Positions 33,674 through 42,569 of a stretch of 64,000 nt of DNA are shown one piece after another. The notes beneath the pieces were generated by a model. That model saw only the letters and a program-made list of their open reading frames with translations, was not told where the DNA came from and made no database searches. Each line of letters starts with the position of its first letter. Within the stretch, counting starts at the first letter, position 1. A program made the translations under genes and the position numbers. Origin of the DNA: Adiantum capillus-veneris (taxonomy: Eukaryota > Streptophyta > Polypodiopsida > Polypodiales > Pteridaceae); contig CM043966.1 of assembly GCA_014529385.2 (NCBI GenBank), forward strand, positions 140,294,211 to 140,358,210, written 5' to 3'.

Positions 33674-35201
33674 TGGTGCACCAAGTTTTGGTCGGCCCTG
33701 GGTGAGCTCAAAAGCTTGTACATGGAGGTTCCCAAGCAGATTGCAAAGTGCTTGAGCAGATACTTGATGCAGAGTAAAGCAGATGCTCTTCCAATATGTA
33801 TGTCGGATGAGGTACTTAGCAGGCCAAAGGTTTCTTCAAGTTTTCCTAGTCCAAGCTTAAGGTTGCTAAAGGAGGGTGGGTTTCCTTGTCAGAAAGTGAT
33901 GATGTATCCAGAATGGTACTCAATAGTCAAAGTGTGTGCTTGAGATAGAGTCGAAGAATTTTTTAGAAGCGGCATGGGACCCGTCGCCAAGCAAGGCTTA
34001 AAAAAGCTAGCATTGAGGTTTTAAAAGGACAAGGAAAAAAAAAACCGTCGGTGGGTCTGCAGTAAACGAGCAGCGCAAGCATAGAAGGTAGGGCCACTTG
34101 GGCGATGCATGAGTGGAAGGCAGCCAAGGAGGGCGCCATCTGTGCACGAGCAGGGCATGCAAGGCCTGGAGGCAGGCTGCCAGAGGAGGGGACTCATGTT
34201 GAACAGGAAACGGGTTGGCTGCCAGTGATGGCGTGAGAAGGGGCCGCCAGTGCGAGCCGGTGGTGGCATGGCTGCATAAGTCAGGTGTTGAGGAGGTGTC
34301 GCCAGAGGGCGTAGGCAGGAGTCGGCTGCCATGCAGCGCTGCAGAGGATCGTGATTGAAGGAGGGCGCATGAGGGGAAGCAGCCAGTGATGGCTTGAGGC
34401 AGGGGGCGACACTGCAGGTGAAGCGACGGGGGAGGCCAAGAGTGGCTGGAGGCGAGGGTGGCCAAATTGAGCGAGGGCCGCCACTGGGGGACTTGCATGG
34501 GTAGGATGCAGCCAGGAGCAGGGTGGCCAGAGGGAGACGAGGTTGCATGAAGAGAGGGGAATTCCACGAGGTGGTTGCAGTACAGGACGAAGGGGTGGCG
34601 CAGACTGCAGTGGAAACGGAGACAGGAGGGTGCTCATCAACGTGGTGCAGGAAAGGGCCACTAGGGGCCATCGACCAAGGGGCTGCAGGAGAAGGGCGCC
34701 AAGAACATTTTTGAGACTAGTCGAGTTGGATTTCTATTTGGTGCAAATGTTATCATGTTCATTTTTTAGTTGTCATGCCTATGTGCGGGTCGTGTATGTG
34801 AATGGTCTTTTGTGCAAGCAAGGGGTGTGCAAAGGGCTACAAAAGTCTTGTGGTGTGTTGGATATATTAAGTTAGTGATTGATATCTATATGGATGCGAT
34901 ATATGTCTTGAGGATGAAACTTTGTGAGCAAGCTTGAGTCTGTTAATGTTCTTGGCGTGTGTGAGGGTGTCGAGACTCCTTATGTGTGAGTATATGGTGC
35001 TCTAAGGGATCAAACATATTGCATGATGGATGGCTGGGTATGGGCAGTTGAGTGTGTTCGAGTCTGAGCTTGGTCAATAGTCGTTTGCAAATTGTGTATT
35101 GTGGTGTGTGTTTGCTAGGGGATAGGGGTGTTGTGAAATCACTGGGCTATAGAGAGGCATTTACACTGTGTGCTGGTGGTTTCCCCACTTCCCCCTTTCC
35201 A
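33674..35201 (+). repeat. E4 5' LTR
   Basis: The right half (34,423-35,201) matches 36,353-37,125 closely, including GC-rich GGGAGGC.AAGAGTGGCTGG and the ends CCCCCTTTCCA. The left half has no second copy, so the start at 33,674 depends on the ACGT flank. The GC-rich block at 34,020-34,720 gives long but unsupported antisense ORFs. Confidence 0.7.
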
Positions 35202-35206
35202 TCTTG

Positions 35207-35224
35207 TGGTGCCCCCACTGAGGA
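35207..35224 (+). other. E4 primer binding site
   Basis: TGGTGCCCCCACTGAGGA lies five bases after the LTR end. It differs from the E2 site at two positions. Confidence 0.7.
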
Positions 35225-35263
35225 CCCACTGATTGCTTCCCGACCAAGTGTTCATGAGTCAAA

Positions 35264-36352
35264 ATGAAGCAGGAGTTTGGTCCAGTGTTCAAAGGAGATG
35301 AAGATGCAGACGATTGGATAGCCGATTTTGATCTATTTATGGTGACAGTACTGCGGATGCCAGGTGATGAAGCAAAGCTCCAGACTCTACCTTTCGTGCT
35401 GTGAGGTAAAGCAAAAGTGTGGTTCGATGGCTTAGAAGATGTGCACAAGCAAGATTAGGTCAGATTTCGAGAGCACTTTCTACAAAGGTATCAAAAGGTG
35501 GTGTCGGCTTCGGAAGCAAATGCAAAGCTCAAAGGCTTGCAGCAGGAAGTAAGTGCAAGTTTCGATGCTTTTGTTGATAAATTTGAAGCTTATTGGGGGG
35601 ATTTTGTGGCTGCTACCCAAGCAACCAATGCGGGGTACTTTTTGATGGAAAGATTTATATCTTGCTTGCATCCCTATGTTCGAGAGAGAGTGGAGTATGA
35701 AGATCCAAGCACTTATGATGAAGCTGTCAAAGTCGCCAAAGCAAAGAGTCGAAAGATGAAGAAGAAGATGGAGGCAGGATTGCTACAATCAGCAATCACG
35801 ACAGCCAGTGGACCTAAGCCCAAACAGGTTGATGAGCATCAAGAGGTAAAAGCTCCTTTTTTTATTGATATTAATGTGATCAAAGCATGTGAAGCTGATG
35901 CCAGGGTAGAAGAGCTAGACGAAACAGGGCTCAAAAGGTGCACAGAGGCATATTCAGGGTGCCACCCAGTTTGCTTCCTCAAGAGAGCGAGGTGGTAAAA
36001 GATCTTAAAGAAGAGGTGTCAATTCTAGGGCCAACAACGAGGCTGACAGCAAAGGTACAAGAACCGGCAAGCTCAAAGAGGAGTTTGAAAGTTCTCAATG
36101 TTCTAGCAGCAGATAGCATGTGGGAGAAAGAAGCCCGGTCTTTCAGGTATGAGACCTATGATGTTTTTTATGTGAATGAAGTAGAGAACAGTGTATGCGA
36201 GTTGCCTGCCAGCCAGCTAATGGTTGAAGAGAAGTATAGTGTTTCACCTTGTGTGAACCTGCCAGTCGAGCAGCCCTATCAAATGTCGTGTGATGGTGAG
36301 TCCCTATTGGAGGAAGAGGTATGGTTTGATGGTGTCTCAGACCTAATTGAAG
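35264..36352 (+). pseudogene. E4 gag remnant
   Basis: ATG 35,264 (MKQEFGPVFKGDEDADDW) starts a gag capsid region: AKVWFDGL, FREHFLQRYQKV and MERFISCLHPYVRERV. Two in-frame stops (about 35,402 and 35,457) and a frameshift near 35,940 break it. After the shift the frame stays open for about 135 codons without a zinc knuckle and ends inside the LTR half at the deletion junction. Compared with a full gag-pol of over 1,300 codons, only about 360 remain. Confidence 0.7.
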
Positions 36353-37125
36353 AGCGACGGGGGAGGCAAAGAGTGGCTGGAGGCGAGGGTGGCCAGATTC
36401 AGTGAGGGCCGCCACTGGGGGCCTTGCTTGGGTAGGATGCAGCCTGGAGCAGGGTGGCCACAGGGAGACGAGGTTGCATGAAGAGAGGGGAAGGCCACGA
36501 GGTGGCTGCAGTACAGGAAGAAGGGGTGGAGCAGACTGCAGTGGAAACGGAGGCAGGAGGGTGCTCATCAACGTGGTGTAGGAAAGGGCCACCAGGGGCC
36601 ATCGACCAAGGGCTGCAGGAGAAGGGCGCCAAGAACATTTGTGAGACTAGTCGAGTTGGATTGCTATTTGGTGCAAATGTTATCATGTTCATTTTTTTGC
36701 TCTCATGCCTATGTGCGGGTCGTGTATGTGAATGGCTTTTTGTGCAAGGGGTGTGCAAAGCGCTACAAAAGTCTTGTGGTGTGTCGGATATATTCAGTCA
36801 GTGATTGCTATCTATGTGGACACGATATATGTCTTGAGGATGAAAGTTTGTGAGCAAGCTTGAGTCTGTCAATGTTCTTGGGGTGTGTGAGGGTGTCGAG
36901 ACTCCTTGTGTGAGTATATGGTGCTCTAAGGGATCAAACAGTTTGCATGATGAATGATTGGGTATGGGCAGTTGAGTGTGTTCGAGTCTGAGCTTGGTCA
37001 ATAGTCGTTTGCAAATTGTGTATTGTGGTGTGTGTTTGCTAGAGGATAGGGGTGCTGTGAAATCACTGGGTTATAGAGAGGCATTTACACTGTGTGTTGG
37101 TGGTTTTCCCACTTCCCCCTTTCCA
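36353..37125 (+). repeat. E4 3' LTR, right half only
   Basis: It aligns with 34,423-35,201 of the 5' LTR. The junction shows a short shared word (TGAAG) between gag and the lost LTR part, compatible with microhomology-mediated deletion. Confidence 0.85.
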
Positions 37126-37605
37126 ACGTGTTTTGGCCAAATTTTGACCAAATTGGTAAAATTCTCAGGAACGGGGGCAAACAGAGTCCAAATGAGGAAA
37201 TTTGCGAGCTTAAACCGAATTTCACGAGAAGTTAGGAGCACATGACAAATTTCATGGAAAGTGGTTCGGGGACCCTCATTATAAGATTTTTTCACCTCAC
37301 TTAGAAGCTCATTTCCACTAATACCTTGTGAGAGAGAGCTCTAGCCACCTAGAGCGCACAGAGCATCCAGGAGCCCACACACCGCGTACGAGCCATAGAC
37401 AGCTGTCAGATATGAGAGGTAGGCTCAGTGCCTTGAGCTTTTCACGCATCATGAGTCTTTTCACGCGTAGACAAGTGCAGGGTTCCCATGAGCTTAGGCA
37501 GGTAGAGACCTAAAGTGGCTTGTAGCTTCCTAACGGCTAGCCGGAATCACACAAGGCTTGATAGGGGGTCAACCCTGGTATAGGTGACCACTACTATGGG
37601 CTCAA

Positions 37606-38142
37606 ATGCTACATAGAAAGAAAAGACGAAACCCTGGCCCTCAAAGCCGTGCAGGAGCCCACAAGAGAGAAATCCGGGACCAATCACTGGAACGCGTCCA
37701 TAATTCACGTATAGAAGCACCTCAAGGAGCTCTCCAAGGCTACATAGACCACATGGTCATTGGGAACTCAAAGCTAGCCAAAAGTCCAGAATCGACATCG
37801 GACATGCAAGGCCTCACTTGGCTCTCACGGCCAAGCGAAGCGTCCGTTTGCCACCAAACTTCACGAGCAGCTTATCCATGCCATCGACAACCAAGTCTTG
37901 TGGTGGGAGACCACTACAAAGTATTGGCGGACCACAAACGCAACCGCGCACACTTCCAAAGCGACAAATCGCCAAACGGGGCACCGGTGATGCAAAAAGT
38001 GCAAAAAATCACATGGCTAGGTCCCTCATGGGTATATGAAGCGATGATGGTCATCATCAAGAAGTTTCATCATGGAAAAGCCCTTCAAGAGTCAGAAATC
38101 GTCTTTGAGGCTCTGAAAGCCAAGAAGGAAGTTCCTAGCTAA
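37606..38142 (+). CDS. unrecognised ORF, 178 codons
   Basis: An open frame with basic, His/Arg/Lys-rich N-terminus and a more ordinary C-terminus (ITWLGPSWVYEAMMVIIKKF, VFEALKAKKE). I do not recognise it. The ATG at 37,606 is a possible start; the frame lies between a leader-like region and the palindrome repeats of unit U. It could be chance or a former N-terminal exon of the unit's ORF. Confidence 0.3.
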   Translation: MLHRKKRRNPGPQSRAGAHKREIRDQSLERVHNSRIEAPQGALQGYIDHMVIGNSKLAKSPESTSDMQGLTWLSRPSEASVCHQTSRAAYPCHRQPSLVVGDHYKVLADHKRNRAHFQSDKSPNGAPVMQKVQKITWLGPSWVYEAMMVIIKKFHHGKALQESEIVFEALKAKKEVPS

Positions 38143-38149
38143 ACTTTTG

Positions 38150-39110
38150 ATTTTTTTAATTGAAATAGGGCACAAGAGGGCTTGGGGCACACATACCCAC
38201 CATTCCATAGCACATGTACCTCATTTTCACTCAGCAGACATCCTACTTGTAGGATGTCTCACAGCCATTTTTGGACACCAAACCCAACGTCTGACCATAA
38301 GATCAGTTTTCACATGTCATTTACATCCTACCCATCAAGTTTCATCACATTTGGACCACAGATGACCTCCTATGCATCAAAAATGCAGAAGTTGGAGCAT
38401 GAGGCAAAAAATGGTCATAGCCCTATCAAAAGTGATCCAAATCAAGTGATAATTGATCCACACTCAACATCACATATACAAGCTAGCTATGAAATCAATT
38501 CCCAAAAATCACAAAGTAGACATCCTATGCGTAGGATGTCTATATGCATAAAATGACCATCTGGTGGAACCCATGCCTTTAGCACATCAATACAAGCCTA
38601 CCCACCAAGTTTCATCTCAAAAAGATCATTTTTTGACCTCATAACCCAAAAGTTGGACCTTTTAGACTCTGAAACACCAAAAAATGGCCATATCACCTTC
38701 AAATCTCATCCAAATTCAATTCTAAGAACATGGTAATGATCTACAATCTATGCACTATCCTCTTATGAAGTTTCACTTCATATTGAGCAGATAGACATCC
38801 TACGTGTAGGATGTCTCCAGGCTTATATTGAACTTCTATGATAATTTTGAGGTTATACATGTGTTTATCATAGTGTAATAAGCCTACACATCAAGTTTCA
38901 AGTCATTTGAACATCATTTGCTCATGATTACCAAACATCCTACCCTCTGAGAGAACCAGAAGCCTATACAATCCAAATCTTGACTTTTTGATGTCCAAAT
39001 TCAAATCCAAGCACATAAAGGTGATGCAGCGGCCTTGAACTACCATCATATCAAATTTCACCTCATTCAGAGCACTTAGACATCCTACATGTAGGATGTC
39101 TCCAGGCTTA
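38150..39110. repeat. diverged repeats with four conserved palindromes, period 275-285 bp
   Basis: Perfect 10-bp arms AGACATCCTA and TAGGATGTCT flank a 4-base centre at 38,236-38,259 (CTTG), 38,518-38,541 (TGCG), 38,793-38,816 (CGTG) and 39,078-39,101 (CATG). Between them are weakly similar repeats that share a YATCAAGTTTCA..TCA word. The arms are identical in all four copies while the surrounding sequence has diverged strongly. Extra half sites (ACATCCTACC) occur near 38,325 and 38,935. Confidence 0.9.
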
Positions 39111-39265
39111 TTTTGCAGCACAAATCCCATTTTTTCAAGTTGCATGGCATCCTTAGACCCTCTTGAGCTTATGTTTCAATTTTTGAGTCAATTGGATAGC
39201 TAGAACTCAGTATAGCAGAGACTTATCTTGGAACATTGAGTTTATCAAGAAACGCTTATCTTGGA

Positions 39266-40683
39266 ATGTTGAGTGCATCAGGAGCAACACAAGCTAGCAA
39301 ATCACCAGGAAGGAAGAAGAGGATGAGCCTGAAGGATAATCTAGACCAGGAAGCACCATTTGTCATCCCAGCACCTACTCTCAAGCCTACCTTCTCTTGG
39401 ATGGATGATGCAACTCTCCAACAAAACGACATCAAACTATACCAAGGAACTTTCAAGGATACACAGGGCCATCACATAGAGATCCCCATTATTCCACGGG
39501 AGCTGAATGAGTATACCAGAAAGCCTGAAGTGGCAGATCTATTGGAAAGACTTGACCTCCATAACTATTTTGAAGCCCCAACACCTGCAATTGATGTGCA
39601 GAGGGTATGGGAGCTGGTCACAACCATCAAAGAAAGTGGAGAAGCGGAAGTGTCGGATTTGACGGGGCAGAAGAAGACAGTTATGATCACTCCAGATGTA
39701 GCGGCAAGTGCTCTGCAATTATCAAATCAAGGAGATCCTGTGACAAAAAGGAGAGAAGACCTCGGGTATACAAAGAAACAAAGAAGAACTACACATTTGA
39801 CAATATTTTGGATCAGAGGGTATCTCGGATGTGCCGTCTATACAACCAATACTTCCATATATGCACAAAGAGACCCCAGAAGTTTATTGTCCCTCCTAGT
39901 GCAATCGCCACAACATCTACTTGGCCACTAAAAGGAAGCCGACCAAAGAAGGTGAGCTATGCTACATATATTCACTCGCAAATAGTCAAGATGGGAGATA
40001 AGCAGCCGAAATACATTGGCGTGGGAGAAATATTGACTAAAGTCATTTACAAAGTGATTGAAGCAAAGGGCCAGTGGGCCGAACCTCCATCCCAAAAAAA
40101 TGACTGGCTGCGACTGATCGAGGATAAAGAAGAGGAAATACCAAAGCCACCTCTCCTAGCTGCTCATCTGAAGAGAGTGTTGGATTCAGTTGAGGAGGAT
40201 TTAAAACAGAAGCCAGCCAAGAAAGGCAAAACAACAGTCCAGTCTGAGCCACCAGTGAAAGAGACAAAATCTCAAAAGGCGGCTAGAATAGAACGGCTAA
40301 TGGAGAGCTTCAGAATGGACCGAGCCTTAAAAGGAGAAATTAATGAGTTTTGAAAGCCCTTGAAAGAGACCATGGGTGGCACTTACTCACGCATTACGAG
40401 AGACAACTTCAAGGAGTACATCAAAAATTTTGAAGTCGCTGATGAAGTTATAGAAGGGACTCCACAAGAACCATTTACACAAGAGGATGTGGCAGAAGTG
40501 AGAAGAAAACTGCAAGAGGAGCAGGCAGCTCACAAAAGAGAAAGAAAAACGAAGGCAGGGCGAGACCTCAAGCAGAAAGAATAGACTCTGCCCAGAAGCC
40601 GTGAACCCAGCCCACCCAAAGTGGTGCCATCTCCACCACCCTCGCCACCACCCGCTAGCCCGCCCCACCTAAGTCCCATACGT
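39266..40683 (+). pseudogene. unit U ORF, left part, cut by E5
   Basis: ATG 39,266 opens a frame (MLSASGATQASKS) that continues to about 39,770. There a frameshift moves it to another frame, followed by about 290 further codons (RMCRLYNQYF, KPPLLAAHLKRVLDSVEEDL), a TGA at 40,351, more coding, a TAG at 40,582 and a Pro-rich stretch (SPPPSPPPASPP). The E5 insertion point follows. After removing E5 and one target copy, the frame runs on into the coiled-coil ORF at 47,832. I do not recognise the family. It is not a normal gag, although it occupies that position. Confidence 0.5.
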
Positions 40684-41555
40684 TGTTGGGCGCATTTCTG
40701 ACACCCCGCTTTCTGTAAATTTGTACATACGGACATGACGTCCGATGTCAAAAGGGCGTGTGGGCTTTCTTTTTGTGGGTTTTTTATCTTGCTTTAGCAA
40801 GCACATGTACATGCACTGCAAGTCGCTAGTCTAGTGACAGCTGTAGGGCTACTGTAAGTGCTCGTGAGTGAGTTTTTTCAAGTGAGCCTTGTATATAACT
40901 TAAACTCATGTACAAACTAAAAAAGGTTCAGCCAAAGATAAAAAATTTTCAGGTTTTAGCTCGTTCTGTCTCCTTGGTGCTCTTGGATGCAGTTTTTTGC
41001 CCCGACTAGCCTTCTCTACGTGTAGTCGTGCTGGGACAGCTCTCTGTTCGCGTCAATTTTGCTCATGAGGGCGTATGGAATCAATTTTAGTCATCTTCAG
41101 CTTTCTCGCCAGTCATTTTTCAAGATTTCTCTCAAGCTTTAAAGTGCCCCAATTGGAGTTGTGCTCATCAGGTTACGACTAGTTCTCTGCAGGGTTATGG
41201 CTATGGCAGCCTAGTGGCAAATTGTGTGTAGACAGATTCGGAGGACATGTATCTATGAATTGTGGAATTGATGTTGAAGTTGTGGGTTTTTGATGTTTGA
41301 TTGTGAAAGGAGAGGCTCTTGTCTTCATATGCATTGGTCGGCGTGTGTTGTAAATCCATGCTTTGGCAGGGTTTTGCTCCTATGTGACATAGTCTCTTGG
41401 GTGGGCGACGGCTAGTAAATTCCCAAGGGTCTACTCCTATTGGTCTTGTGGTGTTTCAAAGGGATTTTGCAAATATTTTGGTGTCTTATAGTTCTCTTTT
41501 GACGCTCTTGGGTGACATCGCTATAGAGGTGTTTCAGTTTGCTTGTTTCCCAATA
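40684..41555 (+). repeat. E5 5' LTR
   Basis: It begins TGTTGGGCGC and ends CCCAATA (CCCAACA in the 3' copy). A TATATAA word is at 40,892-40,898. A CTACGTGTAG near-palindrome lies near 41,017. Confidence 0.95.
40892..40898 (+). promoter_or_regulatory. TATA box of E5 5' LTR
   Basis: TATATAA preceded by GAGCCTTG, about 210 bp into the LTR; conserved at 47,164-47,170 in the 3' copy. Position fits a retrotransposon promoter at the U3/R border. Confidence 0.6.
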
Positions 41556-41561
41556 GTGTTT

Positions 41562-41580
41562 TGGTGCCCGCCACCGAGGA
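41562..41580 (+). other. E5 primer binding site
   Basis: TGGTGCCCGCCACCGAGGA lies six bases after the LTR end. It shares TGGYGCCC, CAC and GAGGA with the E2 and E4 sites. Confidence 0.75.
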
Positions 41581-41619
41581 ATCGCTTCAAGTCACCTTCA
41601 GTTTACAGGTTTTGAAGAC

Positions 41620-42569
41620 ATGGCGTTTAATTTCCAGAGTTTAGTGGGAAATTAAATGAAAGTTCCAAAGCTTTCATTGAGAGAATGGAGTTTACTTGCC
41701 TTCTTGTTGACAAGCAAGACCCAGCGTTGGTGCTACGAATCTTCTACTTCTGTTTGAAGGGAGATGCTAGGGAATGGTTGGAAGGCTACGAAAAGGATCT
41801 ACAATCAGCCTAACCTCCTCAAGTTATGACTTATGAAATGGTAAGACATGCTTTTCTTACACACTTTCAACAGGTGGAAGACCCACAAAAGGTATGGCAG
41901 TCTATTCAAGGCTTAGTACAAGATGAAGGCCAAACCATAGAAGACTTTTTCAAGGCATTCAATGCGTTATGGGCAAAGTGGTGTACATCTTTGGGGGCTG
42001 AAATTCCTCCAGCCATGTTGAAGAAGGACAGGTTTCTTGCAAGCTTGAGGAGTAACCTACGCTTGAAGGTAGAGCTTAAGCAGCCAAGGACCTTTGAGGA
42101 GGCAGTTGAAATTGCAAAGAATAAAGAGTGGAAAGCAGAGCGTCTTCATCAACTTGGAATCAATGTGGAGCCAAAGCTTGAAGTGAAAGCGGTAGAGCAA
42201 CCAAGGGTCCTCATCAGGGAGCCAGGTTATGATCAACAAGCTTTTCATGATGTGAATGCCTTTCGCAAGGAGATGCAAGAGGTGGTAGGTCTTATGAAGA
42301 ATCTTAGTGTGCATATGATGGGAGGTGGAAGAGGTCAAAGTTATGGATATGGACGTGGTTATGGAAGCAATGAGGGTTATACAGGTGGTAGAGGAAGAGG
42401 CATGGCTGGAAGAGGGGATATGTTTCAATGCTACAATTGTGGTGAATGGGGTCATAAAAGCCCTCAATGTGACAAGCCAAAGAGAATGGGTGGCGACATG
42501 TTTCCTCTTCCTCCACAAATTCCTTCTCGAGCTCAAGATTATGGTATTGAGATTAAAGGGGAAGCATGA
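41620..42569 (+). pseudogene. E5 gag, lightly damaged
   Basis: ATG 41,620 (MAFNF). A one-base loss near 41,633 shifts the frame relative to E2 gag; the capsid region follows (ERMEFTCLL, REWLEGY) to a TAA at about 41,811, then an open frame from 41,826 to 42,569 (FKAFNALWAKW, FLASLRSNLRLKVEL). The C-terminus has a Gly/Arg/Tyr-rich stretch and one zinc knuckle CYNCGEWGHKSPQC (C-x2-C-x4-H-x4-C). A TGA ends it in the same frame as pol; E2 has a sense codon at that place. Product: capsid and nucleocapsid of the virus-like particle. Confidence 0.85.

Larger units (their letters stand above)
33674..37125 (+). mobile_element. E4: internally deleted gypsy-type element
   Basis: The right end is fixed by LTR comparison (CTTTCCA at 37,125), followed by ACGT (37,126-37,129). 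The left end is inferred from ACGT|TGGTGCACC (33,670-33,673). The 5' LTR is about 1.5 kb, the 3' LTR keeps only its right half (about 773 bp), and just 1.15 kb of internal sequence with a partial gag remains. The deletion joins gag to the middle of the 3' LTR, as in E2. Primer site and target tetramer match E2 and E5. Confidence 0.7.
37126..40683 (+). mobile_element. host unit U, left part (repeat unit interrupted by E4 and E5)
   Basis: The block contains a TATA-like word (TTATAAG, about 37,280), a GAGAGAGAGC leader, an ORF of 178 codons, four palindrome-bearing diverged repeats and the left part of a coding region that resumes at 47,832 after E5. The right part ends in a polypurine tract and an LTR-type start at 50,142. 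This looks like a retrotransposon-like unit carrying its own ORF, but I found no pol genes in it and no matching LTR pair. It could be a non-autonomous element. Confidence 0.45.

Noticed and set aside
34007-34671. Overlapping antisense ORFs of 186 and 216 codons
   Set aside because: They lie in the GC-rich block of the E4 LTR, overlap in two frames, have Pro/Ser/His-rich composition and recur only because the LTR is repeated (36,143-36,758).
33174-37600. LTR pair between this region and 50,142-50,900 for unit U
   Set aside because: Landmarks such as TATA words exist in both, but the sequences do not align.
38236-39101. CRISPR-like array
   Set aside because: Repeats are 24-bp palindromes spaced about 280 bp in plant transposon DNA, with diverged repeats rather than unique spacers.
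41010-41025. CTACGTGTAG in the E5 LTRs as a relative of the unit U palindromes
   Set aside because: The match covers only the 10-base centre of one of the four palindromes and may be chance.
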